NCBI GenBank assembly: GCA_029783825.1
Contig: JAREIK010002268.1
Location: 1 to 64,000, forward strand
Reading direction: 5' to 3'
Length of the DNA stretch: 64,000 bases
Source of the DNA: Sapria himalayana
Lineage: Eukaryota; Streptophyta; Magnoliopsida; Malpighiales; Rafflesiaceae
In this document: positions 53,861 to 64,000 of the stretch, piece after piece
How positions within the stretch are numbered: the stretch's first letter is position 1
How the letters are laid out: every line of letters starts with the position of its first letter
Notes under the pieces: generated by a model
What the model was told of the DNA's origin: nothing
What the model saw: only the letters and a program-made list of their open reading frames with translations
The model's database searches: none
Made by a program: the position numbers and the translations under genes

Positions 53861-56207
53861 TAATTTGTTTTATATATTATTTGTTTTAATATTTGATGTA
53901 ATTTTGTTCATTAAATGTTTGTAATGGTCTATAGATGATGGATCCTTTAAAAACACTTTCTACTCATATAATTATAAAAATAGGATATTATAAATAAATA
54001 ATTACAAAAATTTATATTAATAAAATCTAAATTAACTATTTATAGGATTTTAAATTTTAAAATATTTAAAAAATAATATTTTATTTAATTAATAAACATA
54101 TTTATATATTAGTATTAATAAAACATAAAATAATTAATTTTATAATTATAAATAATTTTTAATTTTTTGAATTAATAAATGAATATACATTAACATTTGT
54201 ATTAATAAAACATAAAATTATTATTTGTATGATTATAATAAAAATATTTACTAAAAATCTGAAATAATAAATATATTAATATTAATAAAACTTAAAAAAA
54301 ATATTTTTATGATTATATGAATCTTTTAAAAAAATATTTACAAAATTATTTGAATTAGTAAAAGAACACTTTAAGTGTTATAAAAAAGATATCTCCAAGT
54401 GCTTATTAAAAGAATACTTCAAATATTTTTTTTACAGTTATATTACTAATGATATTTTTTTATCCTATAATCACTTAAAATAAATCTTTGCCCTATTAAT
54501 AGTTTTTAAAAGCACTACCAAACCGATCCTAAGTTTATTTGAATTCAAGTTTTATCTTTGTCCCTACTAAAATTTATAAGAATTAAACCATTGTATAAGA
54601 TATTTAATATTAGCTTTTTATATTCCAATCTTATTAAAATAATAAATACATATTTTTTTATGATCTGCTCACTTAAGCTAATTTAGGATTTTTACAAATT
54701 ATAAAATATATAATATAATATGGAATTGTATGCCATAAATTTATTTCATATTATATTCATAAAAATATTTTTGAATTCATTAATATTTATAACCATTATA
54801 TATATATATATAATTCTTTTTTATAATTTCATATTATTTTTTTTTCTTAATGAATTACTATTAAAAATGTATCCATATATTATAAAAAATTAAAATCTTA
54901 TAAATTTTGTATGGTGATAGGTCTATACAATTAATAATGGTTATATGAAATAATAGATTTTTTTTTCAATAATACGAAATAATATTAAAATTTGATTACT
55001 AATTAATAATTTTAAAGGTTATTTAGTGTGGGCAAGAAGGGACAACAATTCCTATGTACCTTTGTCATGATGAGATCTTTCCCGTCGACTATTGGCTTTA
55101 GGAAGGAGCTTTCAAATTCACCCACAGACAAAATATCAAACCTCCAATTCTCCAATTATAGCGATTGTCTGTACGGATGATGCTGTGCTCCAGTTTGTTG
55201 ATTTATAGTTTTTCCTTAATTCCTTCGTCATCCATAACTGGAAATTTCAGTTTTATGGGATATCCCACTCATATTTCATGCATTTACTTAATTTTCAAAT
55301 GTTGCCTTGCTTTCTCATCCTAATACTACATATTGATAACATACTTATTATAATTGTAATTCTTTTGCAATATTGCTATTATACTGCGTGTCCTCATGAC
55401 AGACATAGTCTCTTCTTGATTTTTTTTTTGAATTTGTGTACGTGATAGGTGGTGGAGAAAGAATGTGAATCAAGTGGGAAGATGTGTGAGTTAGATTCTT
55501 TTGAGATTAAAGGAGAAACAAAGAGCGAAATGCTTCAAAATCTGACCGAGATTTAGTTCTCCTGTGTAAACAACCTCGCTCTCCAAAATAGAGTAGTAGT
55601 ACCATAATATTCATCTCCCACAAAAAACAATTATTATTATGTTTTTTTTCTTTCCATGTTTTGTTCAATTGTCAACACAGTGTTGGAGAATGCCTGCAGC
55701 AAATAGGGAGCCATGATGGCTACCCAGGATAGTTCTAGCAAAAATGCTAGTGAAATGCTTAGCTGCCTCACTCTCGTATATAACAGGCCTCTCTCTCTCT
55801 CTTTCTCTCTCTCGCTTGCTCTCTCGGTTCGTTTCTTCCAAACCAGTATCGATCGGCTAGTTTTTTGGCCACTAGACTCGTCAAGCTTCAATCCTGACGG
55901 AACAGATTAAGATCATCTCTGAAGCTTCTGCACTGAATGATTAGAAGCTTCTTCACAAACAAATTGGTTTTTTTACAATGTTTCCTTGATCAAAATTATA
56001 TCAAAATTATATGAGAAAAATATTTCTGACTTTCGGAGCACTGCATTGTGGGACCAAAGAAGGAATCGAGACTCAAGTGGGTGAGTTCATTCAAGCATCT
56101 TGCGCACTTCACCTTTGTTAGTGAATTATATTCTCTAAAAAATTGAATGTACATAGCACATGCATTACATTTAGATTTGTTTTGTACCGGGCACAAAAAT
56201 TCACACA
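53861..56207. other. AT-rich interior, then possible MED8 5' flank
   Basis: 53861-55020 is very AT-rich with no coding match. 55021-56207 has more balanced composition. It includes a CT-rich stretch at about 55789-55826 (CTCTCTCTCTCTTTCTCTC), typical of plant 5' leaders, upstream of the MED8-like ATG at 56208. It may be captured promoter and leader, but no element was identified with certainty. The small frame opening at 55713 has no family match. Confidence 0.4.
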
Positions 56208-57391
56208 ATGGAAGTTAGCTTGCCAGAGCAACAGCATCAAAACCTCCAACAAGTTGTTACCATAGAGAGGTTCAACCATGCAGTATAGGAGCAACTCAAC
56301 TTGGAGGGAGTGAAGTTTAGGGATGTTAGCCATTACAAAGCAATCAATCGCATTCTAGAAGACTTTGATGCTTACTCCTGAACTAAAAAAATTCCCAAAT
56401 GGTCATTCTCAACCTAATAGTCCCTCTTTAATGCATATTCAAATGCACAAACACCATCTCCAAGAAAGAAAATACCAGACATAGGTGCGGGTGTTGCAAG
56501 TTTAATGATGCAATTGAACTACATACTCCAACCATGAATAGCAAAAATTTTGAAAAAAAATGTTTTAGAATTGACTATTACTAATTGTAGTGAATGTTCT
56601 AGGACTAAAGAAAATAGATATAACTCTAAGTTGAGTCCATTTTAGTTGTTTACTCTATTTGTGCACAAAACTAGCTCAACGCATCATTTCTGGTTCCATA
56701 TAAAAATGGCATCTGCACATATAGAATTATCCAGATCAAAAACTAAATAATGCCATGGCTGATAGTTGGAGGTTCTGTTCTTCCACACATTAAATAACTT
56801 GATAAGTGTAGAACAAGGAAAAACTGGTTTAGAATGTCCAAAATCACTATCTAAACTCACTAGTGCATGGATTTGAAAAAAAATACAAGAAACACTGATT
56901 AATTTCCATATCTGCAAGCTAGTTCTATACTTTTTTTTTGAATTTCTTATAAAATTCTGTGAGTTCCTTGAAATTTTTTGGACATGAATCAACACTCACA
57001 CATATGGCCCATGTTGCATTTATCTTTTTCATGATTTGCAAATTAGCAAGTTTCGTTGTTTCTGTGATGACTGTTGACCAGTTAGATATTGGAACTAATG
57101 ATATAAGATGCATGTTTTATACATCAGGCAAGATATTATGGGACAATATTCCATGATAAATTTCAAGCTTTTCAACAATTTCGATGAGATCAAGGTGTCC
57201 AAGGCTTTCATTGCCCATCCAAAGATTGCTACTACTGAAACTGCTGCTAGTATGCTATCTTTTTGTCACCAATTTGAAGAGATCAATTATTTTCATGTGC
57301 TGCAAGGCATCTTGTTGCTTATATTTTTGATAACCATGAGTATCATCGAGACATAGTAGGTATCTTGACTACTTCCATGTCAAGGTTGGAA

Positions 57392-57412
57392 CCCCCCCCC
57401 CCCCCCCCCCCG

Positions 57413-57443
<31 letters not shown>

Positions 57444-57460
57444 ACCCCCGACCCCCCCCC
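57392..57460 (+). repeat. Poly(C) tract, about 69 bp
   Basis: Almost pure C, interrupted by single G or A at 57412, 57444 and 57450-57451. It lies in what would be a MED8 intron. The G-rich complement could form G-quadruplexes and the C strand an i-motif. Exact length may be affected by sequencing of homopolymers. Confidence 0.95.
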
Positions 57461-58459
57461 GTTAAGTATCATACATTTTGTTGCATTTTTTGGTCATATA
57501 TTGGATAGTTCTTACAAGATATGGCTATTGTTTTTTGTAAGTAAAAAGCACGTATATTTTTCCAATGATGGTTGGTCTTGGGTTTAACCAAATCAGATGC
57601 AACCTCTTGACTCTATGTGGTGAAGAAGAGTGCATCCTCTAGGAATATTTTCTTTGTTTTCAAAATCTTTCTTTGATAGCAAAAAATATTATAGTGAACA
57701 ACACTTTATGTGACTGAATTTGGTTTTCGATTGAAAAGTGATTCTTTAAGACTTCAGGTAGTTGCCTTTGATTTTAGTTGACACTTGATTTCTGCCCTTG
57801 TGGATTGTTCTTGTTGATATAGTATTACTAGTCATGCTATCCAAAAAATCACTTCCTTAGATCGAAATTAGTAACATCTCCAATAGAGATCAATTGCTGC
57901 TGGAATGCAAAACTTGTTTATATCATCACAAATTTAGAAGTTAAAGGCAAGTTTTTTTTTCACTAGGCATGTGTGTTATTAATGAGATACCCTTATGAGG
58001 ATTAATATATTTTGGTGTACAGAACAGAATTAATATGATCGGTGCTGCTTGTGAAAGTGCTAAAAAGGTGATGGCTAATACCTGAAAAGCTTATAAGTTT
58101 GCGAATCGACAAGAGCCAACATTTGTTCCAACTCTAAATAAGGATCAAACTACTAAGATTCAAGAGCAAGAAAATTTACTTTGAGCTACTATAAATTTTG
58201 GGGAAGGTTGCTTGATTACTAATTTCATGCCACCCATTCTTTACATTTTGAAATAAAATTGGACATGCTTAATTATATATTCCCTATGTCATGGAGATGG
58301 GTAGATTTTTATAGTGTTGTAATTATTATGCATTTGTTATGGTAGTTTATTTATTGTTTTAAAATGAGGCAATGATACTCCAAAAGTCTCATTTAAGTAC
58401 TTTTATAATGTTTTAATTATTGTATGTTTTAAATTTAATATCTTGCTACATTTAAGGTT

Positions 58460-58590
58460 TTGGGGAAGAGAGAGAGAGGAGGGAGGAGATAGAGAGAGAG
58501 AGAGAGAAAGGAGGGGAAGAGAGAGAGAGAGAGCGAGAGGAGGGGAGGAGAGAGAGAGGGGAGGGGAGGAGAGAGAGGGGGGAGGATATA
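58460..58590 (+). repeat. GA-rich purine tract 3
   Basis: About 130 bp of GAGA with GAGGGG units in a MED8 intron position. It is shorter than the 15.4 and 22.9 kb tracts but of the same GGAG/GAGA make-up. Confidence 0.9.
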
Positions 58591-60184
58591 AAAGAGCAAA
58601 TTAGAGAGAAATAAAAAATATTATATTTTTATTTATTACTAAATTTTGGAAACAACAATTTAATATACATAATTTGTGCTATTGAGATAACTTATATTGA
58701 GTGTTCTCATATAGACTAAAATAAAAAGTGGATAAAATAAATTATAAATGACATCAAACTTAAATATTTTATTCCAAGCTATTGCTTGGTGCACACAATG
58801 TTGTGAAAATTTGGCCTCTTGGTTTTACCACGACTTGCTGCATGATCCATAGCACGATCCACAAAAGCCTACCTAGGCATGATCCAAAATGGTGGAATGC
58901 TTTGGGCTATGCTAGGCCAAGAAGACTTACCCTAGTGCTACAAAAGTAGGTGGTACAACACACTCAGAAATTGACCCATAAATAGCATGGAATGAACTAG
59001 ACTAGCCTAAATCGAACACATGTTATCCCGAGTTTCAACTCTTATTGGTAGGCTCATAACTAGTATCTATAGATTTGATTTGAATTTTTTCAATTTGAAG
59101 TGATAATCAATCTCTATATGTTTTATTTTCACGTGAAATATTGGATTGATAGTAAAGTAGCGAGTTGCTCAATTATAATAATATATATCAATCTATTTGA
59201 GAGAATTTAGAAAATAACTAACTATACTAACTACATAAATAATATAGTATAATTATTGTAAGAAAATTAAGTTAAAATATATATTTTTTTTATATTTGGA
59301 GGAGTCAATTGAAGAGGAGTAGATACTTGTGGTTAAGTCTATGTTTTGATCAAGTAGTGAGTACACTAGTGCATGTTTCAATATGCCAAAATATATTCTT
59401 GATAATTACTGGAGTCCAGCTGGAATTTGAGTACATCTCTACCTGACTATGCTTTTGATTTATAGATTAAATCTTATATTATGGAGCTATGTTCATATAT
59501 CTAAAAATTTCGAGAATTATATCTATATGAGTATGTCTCAGAGGATATAAAAAATGATTAATTATACTAATAATAATAGTGATATTTAGTCTAGTCATAA
59601 TTTGATAGTTTAATATTTTTATATGATTCTTATATATTTGGAGGTGCCAATTGAAAAATTGGTACTTGTGGACAAACATACATTTTGATGAAGAAGTATG
59701 TAGGTTAGTGTGCATTTCATCATGTGAAAATTAAACAAAATATCTAAAATATATTTTACCTGAGAAATAAAAACAAAAACTCATAAGTATGCAATCTTAA
59801 TACAAGAGATTTCTTCCTCTTAATTATGCATTATGGTAGCTAGTAGTATTGGAATGTTGAATTATAAAAGATAAATATCACTAAAATATAATTATGCAAT
59901 ACATAAATATATTTGTGAAATGATATATGTATGTTTACGTTCAATGTAAAAGATTTCTCTCATATCCAAATCCATGTTTGTGTTAGAGGATAAATAAGAA
60001 TTGATATAAAAAATAAAAAAAATTAGTGACCAAAATTTAATATTGATTAGTTTCAAAGTAAGAGCTTGTGAGATGAAGTTAGTTAAATATCACCTGATCA
60101 TGTTCATATGTTTAACCCTCTGAACATGTTTGGTTTTCTTTTTTCATGAATTATTGGCCTGTAAGTAACTTGTCGATCTCAATT
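58591..60184. other. Intron-like DNA with a 342-bp tandem duplication
   Basis: Sequence between MED8-like exons. TATATTTGGAGG near 59291 and 59633 opens two similar stretches (then CAATTGAA, TACTTGTGG, ATTTTGAT, GTGCAT), a duplication of about 342 bp; upstream pieces near 59215 and 59560 also match. 58790-59060 is less AT-rich and unidentified. No conserved exon was seen, although one MED8 segment is expected here. Confidence 0.55.
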
Positions 60185-60823
60185 AGGCTGCTATTGCATC
60201 ATTTATTGGGAAATCAGCTGCATCTCCTTCTATTACTACTAGTGCAGCTTCATTTGACAACAGTTCCCCTCTGCCATATGTCATTTCTCCTAGGGCTAGA
60301 GTGAATATGTTGAATTCTTTTTCTCCTCAGTAAAATGTGCAACAACATATATTGGCACAACAACAATCCCAACACCAGCAAAAGGTATCACCATTACCTC
60401 AATAGCAGCAATTTAGGCAACCATTAATGTAGGGATTAGGATAGATATGACCAACTTTAATAATGGAAATGGCTAAATATTTTGTACTACTATCTTTGGG
60501 TTTGTTTTTGGTCACATGGGTTGGGCAACCTCAAATGCAATTGTCAGCCACTAGGTCACCTTCAACTGCAACAGTCTAGGCAGCTATCTTCTGTTATGTA
60601 CAGATTGGGTCAGAGCTAGCTGAACCAAGCAAATCGACTGAATCGTCATCTAGCCGAAGGGCTGCCTCATAACCAGATGGTAAACTCTTGTATGATTGTA
60701 TTGATTTTTAGTAGTTTTCAAATTTACTAATCTTGATTGTTGTGTAAATTGTAATGCAGTTTGGAATAACTAGTAGCAATCTCCAGGGGACTCATACCTT
60801 TCAAATGCTAAATGAACAATGTA

Positions 60824-62156
60824 TGTCTTTGTTGTGTATCAGTTTTAATGTGTGTATTATTGTCCCAAAGGTGTGCTTGTGTCACATGTCCCAGTGCTTC
60901 AATAACATTGTGTGTGCGCATGTGTCATAGAGTGTAGACTTTAGTATAGTTACATGTTAACTTGAGCTTGAAGTTTTTCTCCTCATGTGTCTGAAGTTGC
61001 TTACTTTTTTCACCTATAAAATAAATATACAATCAAACCAAACATGAGAGAAGTTTTAGAGATAAATTTTAGAGAGTAATTCTCTAGATTTTTCTCAAAT
61101 CTTTAAATAGATACAAGTATAGAAAATTTTTCTTAGATGGAGAAGCCCCTCAGCATCAAATTTCAAGAGCATGCTAAGTGTTTCGATCTTATATCAAAAG
61201 AAATTCTAGCGGGTTCTAAAAATTCTAATTATTCTATATATTCTAGAATCATATAATACCTTTAAGAAGGATGGGTCCATCTTATTTTGGATTTAGTATG
61301 GGTAAAGAAAATCCTTCCCATCTAATTTGGTGATGTTCTTGTCACATGTTTATTATGAAATTTGATAGTATCTTTTTGAAATTATCATGATGTTCTTGTC
61401 ACATGGATATTTTAACATAATATTTTGATAGGAAAATAATAATAAAAATGAAATTAAAGTTTAATAAACATTATAAAGTTATAATAAATAAAAGTAGTAT
61501 ATTTATTATATAATTTGTGTTGTATAATTAAATCATGGTATTTAGTCAGAAACATTATTTTGTAATTTTGTTTATTTATTATAAATGTTTTAAAATTTTT
61601 ATTTAAAGGTCGATATTTATGCTATAATTTTATTTATTTATATTTAGATGTATTTTCATATATAAAGATATTTTCATTAATGTTTTAACATAAAATATCC
61701 AAAGGTAAAGAAAAATAAAAATGCAATTAATTTTTAATAAACATTCTTAAATTATAATCAAAAAATTAATATATATTAAATAATTTATAATGCAAAATTA
61801 TATCATATTGTTTAATAATAAATATTAATTTTGTAATTTTATTTAAATGTTATAAATGTAGTAAATTTTTTATTTGATTATAAAATATTAATGCTTGATG
61901 CATCCATGGCGGAGTGTGTGTAACATGTAGGTTGTGTTCATTGGGTTCTTTTTTATATGAATCAAAGAGAGTGATTTTTCATGTAGAATCAAGTCAAAAA
62001 AAAACTATATAGTTGTTATGAAAGTGGCCATTGCTTTGGTGGTTCCATCACTATTTGACTAGAACATTAAATATTGAAAGTTAAGTGCGTAATTAAAAAT
62101 ATTCTATTTAATTTATTTATATCTAGCATATCTTTTTATTTCATGTTTTATCATAG
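60824..62156. other. AT-rich CACTA-2 interior with a 274-bp tandem duplication
   Basis: After the last MED8 exon. TTTTAACATAA near 61410 and near 61684 open two copies of an AT-rich unit sharing AATAAACATT, TAATTTATT and TTATAAATGT phrases. A short repeat of GATGTTCTTGTCACATG also occurs near 61331 and 61388. No coding match. The end runs into the splice acceptor of the transposase exon (TTTTATCATAG before 62157). Confidence 0.6.
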
Positions 62157-62374
62157 GAACTCATGGAGGAACATATGATAGCTGCTTCTCAGCCAGTTGA
62201 GGGTTCTATTGATCTTCAGATAACTCCTTTTGAAGGAAAAATGCAGGAAATCAAAGAAGTGAATGATGAGATGAAAGAAATAAAGAAAGTAATTCAATAG
62301 CATATGACCTATATGGAGTCAGAGTTAGTGGCATTGATGAGACATATAGCACACAGAGTTCTAGTAGAGTATTA
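62157..62374 (+). pseudogene. Residual last exon of the CACTA Transposase_24 gene
   Basis: Begins right after an AG acceptor, as does the homologous exon in CACTA-1 (minus strand near 9933). Reads MEEHMIAASQPVEGSIDLQ, then EIKEVNDEMKEIKKVIQ, a stop, and HMTYMESELVALMRHIAH. The CACTA-1 copy reads VEGSMDLQ, EIKEMNDEMKEIKNVMQQ and YMESRLAVLAQHIA. Between DLQ and EIKE this copy lacks about 0.4 kb present in CACTA-1, so it is internally deleted as well as stopped. The Glu/Lys-rich part would be a coiled coil. Confidence 0.85.
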
Positions 62375-62639
62375 ATGCAGGAAAGTCGAGCACAAATACA
62401 TCAATGAATGATGACGATAATGATTTAGTTCTAAATGATTATATACCTATGTTATGTTTTTGTTTTAATTATGTAACTATTGTATCAGAATAATTTATTA
62501 ACTACTTTTACTTATTGTTAATTATAAATAATAGTTTATAGTATATGTTTTTTTTTCAATTTAATATAAAAATTTAAAAATATGTAATCAAATTTTTTGT
62601 ATAAAAGTAAACTTGTGAATATAGCTTTGGAATGAAACT

Positions 62640-62740
62640 AATTTTGGAATAAAAATAGCTAGAAATTTTCCCTTGCTAATTTAGCTAAAAAATTTTCTGT
62701 ACATATTTAGGTCAAAAATATTAATTACTATTCTTAATTT
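62640..62740 (+). repeat. CACTA-2 3' subterminal remnant
   Basis: AATAGCTAGAAATTTTC, CTTGCTAATTTAGCTAAA and a degenerate end ATTCTTAATTTTT where TTCTTGTAGTG is expected. The TATC array restarts immediately after. Confidence 0.6.
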
Positions 62741-63370
62741 TTATTTGTCTATCTATCTATTTACTTGTCTATTTGTCTGCCTGTCTATCTATCTATCTAG
62801 CATCTATCTATCTATTTACCTTTCTACATGGCTACCCATTATATGTCTATCTGTTAATATGTTTATATGTTTATTTGTATATCTATCTATCTATTTGTCT
62901 ATCTATCTATCTGTCTATATGTCTATCTATCTATTTCTCTATCTATCTATCCATTTATCTATCCATCTATATATCTTTCTATCTATCCATCTGTTTTTCT
63001 TTTTGTCTATCTATCCATCTGGCTAATTGTTCATCTATCCATCTATCCATCTGTTCATCTATCCTTCTATCCATCTGTTCATCTCTCCTGCTATCCATTT
63101 GCCAATCACTCAATCTATCTATCTATCTATCTATCCATTTGTCTATATTTCCATCTACCCATTTTCCCATCTATAAATATGTTCATATGTCCATCTGCCT
63201 ATCTGTCCATCTGCCTATCTATCCATCTATCCATATATCCATGTGTCCATGTATCCATCTATCCATCGATGCATCTATCAATTTATCCATATGTTGATCT
63301 ATCCATATGTCCATTTGTCTATCTATCAATCTATCTATCGATCCACCTATCCATCAATTTATCTATCTAT
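62741..63370 (-). repeat. TATC array, block 7, with ATCC-rich part
   Basis: TATC array on the + strand. From about 62950 to 63355 it becomes ATCC/ATCT mixed (CCATCTATCCATCTGTTC), a variant not prominent elsewhere in the window. Same orientation as blocks 4 to 6. It ends at TATCTTGTTGTGG near 63370. Confidence 0.93.
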
Positions 63371-64000
63371 CTTGTTGTGGTTCTGGTAAATTTCATATCA
63401 GAATTTAAAAATGGACTTGAAACCCACTAATGATCCAAGTGAATATAATTAAATGATGGACAAGGATATTACTAACTGTAGCACAAACTTAAAATTTGAT
63501 TTTGATCAACATATTGAATCCTAGCACAATCAAGTATCCATGCTTGTAGTGATATCCACACAAATATATCTTCATTATATATAATTTTTCATCTTATATC
63601 TTTCCTATTTTATATAATATTTTGGTTTTTCACACATTTTATTAATAGGATGTGTCATTAATGAATGATTTTGATTTTTCACACAACTTTTTAAAAGGAT
63701 GTGTCATTAAAGAAACCTTTAGTTTTTCACACACCTTTATAAAAGAATGAGTCATTAATGAAAAGGATGTCATTGATGAAAATGATGTGTTATTAATAAC
63801 ACACCTTTCTAAAAGAGTGAAACATGGGCTTTAAGTTTGGGCCAGTTTTAAAGGTCCAAACATATACTATTGGTCTAAACTCTTTAGTCTAATTAGCTTA
63901 AGGCCTGAAAAAAATTTCAGACTTAAATTAGGCCTAGTTATTTTAGCCTAACTAAAATAAAACAAACTCACATAATATATACATTTTTATGTGTGTGACA
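63371..64000. other. Unidentified sequence with a 48-49 bp minisatellite
   Basis: A non-microsatellite segment reaching the window edge. Three units beginning TTTTTCACAC at 63626, 63675 and 63723, each followed by an AAGGATGTGTCATTAA-type phrase, form a 48-49 bp tandem repeat. Downstream are TTGGGCC and AGGCCTAG phrases as seen in some LTRs. No coding match. It may be the edge of a further insertion. Confidence 0.55.

Larger units (their letters stand above)
56208..60823 (+). pseudogene. MED8: Pseudogene of Mediator subunit 8 (MED8), introns retained
   Basis: Segments follow plant MED8 in order. 56208-56400: ATG, MEVSLPEQQHQNLQQVV, EQLNLEGVKFRD, NRILEDFDAYS. About 57127-57320: QDIMGQYSMINFKLFN, VSKAFIAHPKIA. 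58023-58206: RINMIGAACESAKKVMANT, TKIQEQENLL, INFGEG. 60185-60450: GKSAASPSITTSAASFD, SPLPYVISPRA, then Gln-rich sequence and a LMQGLGQ remnant. About 60535-60680: QPLGHLQLQQSRQLSS, LNQANRLNRHLAEG. 60762-60823: FGITSSNLQGTHTFQMLNEQ. Splice-like borders fit (GTACAG before 58023, CAATTAG before 60185, ATGCAG before 60762, GTATGT after 60823), so it came from genomic DNA, not mRNA. Stops at 56286, 56379, 58083, 58182, 60331, 60403, 60430, 60442 and 60617 kill it; each replaces Gln or Arg. MED8 normally serves in the Mediator head module linking activators to RNA polymerase II. The conserved segment after NFGEG and the C-terminus were not found. Confidence 0.88.
53417..62740 (+). mobile_element. 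CACTA-2: deletion derivative carrying MED8 sequence
   Basis: CACTACAAGAAATT begins at 53417 directly after TATC repeats. The right end, just before TATC repeats resume near 62741, keeps subterminal motifs (AATAGCTAGAAATTTTC, CTTGCTAATTTAGC) but the terminal TGTAGTG is lost (TATTCTTAATTTTT). One transposase exon remains at 62157-62374, homologous to the last exon of the CACTA-1 Transposase_24 gene, so the element runs 5' to 3' on the + strand. No TNP2 sequence was found. Between lie an intron-containing MED8 pseudogene and AT-rich filler. It is best read as a non-autonomous family member that captured host DNA; the alternative, a host pseudogene flanked by two separate CACTA fragments, is less simple. 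Confidence 0.75.

Noticed and set aside
55996..57113. Minus-strand open frames of 62-103 codons
   Set aside because: They are partly antisense to MED8-like exons and have no convincing family match.

Overview
This is nuclear DNA from a plant, most likely a flowering plant. It is AT-rich, has no compact genes, and carries a plant-type CACTA (En/Spm) transposase with GT-AG introns, a plant L1-type LINE with a C-terminal RNase H, Ty1/copia and Ty3/gypsy remnants, and pseudogenes recognisable as plant MED8 and ARF1. The species cannot be named from the sequence, and no intact host gene was found.

Layout. The backbone is a degenerate GATA/GACA tetranucleotide array of about 24 kb in total (about 37% of the window). 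It is cut into blocks at 1-5577, 30286-39542, 40062-40977, 40978-43466, 45184-49410, 52572-53416 and 62741-63370. GATA is on the + strand up to about 40977; from 40978 to the end the + strand reads TATC. The switch lies inside the array, not at a transposon. Every other segment appears to be an insertion into the array: (1) 5578 to about 30285, a CACTA-bounded composite with a decayed TNP2/Transposase_24 gene (9.3-15.2 kb, minus strand), duplicated triplet-rich blocks, AT-rich tandem repeats, an ARF processed pseudogene, gypsy and copia fragments, two purine tracts and an 8-bp minisatellite; (2) 39543-40061, a probable solo copia LTR; (3) 43467-45183, an AT-rich repeat copy plus the end of a different CACTA family; (4) 49411-52555, a 5'-truncated LINE with a perfect 16-bp target duplication; (5) 53417 to about 62740, a second CACTA element holding an intron-containing MED8 pseudogene and one leftover transposase exon; (6) 63371 onward, unidentified sequence.

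How the parts relate. CACTA-1 (5578) and CACTA-2 (53417) belong to one family: both start with CACTACAAGAA, both have TTTAGC-type subterminal repeats, and the last Transposase_24 exon is shared with the same splice acceptor. CACTA-2 has lost most of the transposase and contains Mediator subunit 8 sequence in MED8 exon order, with introns. This looks like capture of a host gene at the DNA level. All nine MED8 stop codons recognised are Gln or Arg codons explained by C-to-T change, which fits decay in methylated chromatin.

Many long open frames over the microsatellites (Tyr-Leu-Ser-Ile repeats on the TATC strand, Ala/Thr/Val and Ser/Leu runs elsewhere) are by-products of stop-free repeat units and are not annotated as genes. 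Boundaries inside old, nested elements are approximate.
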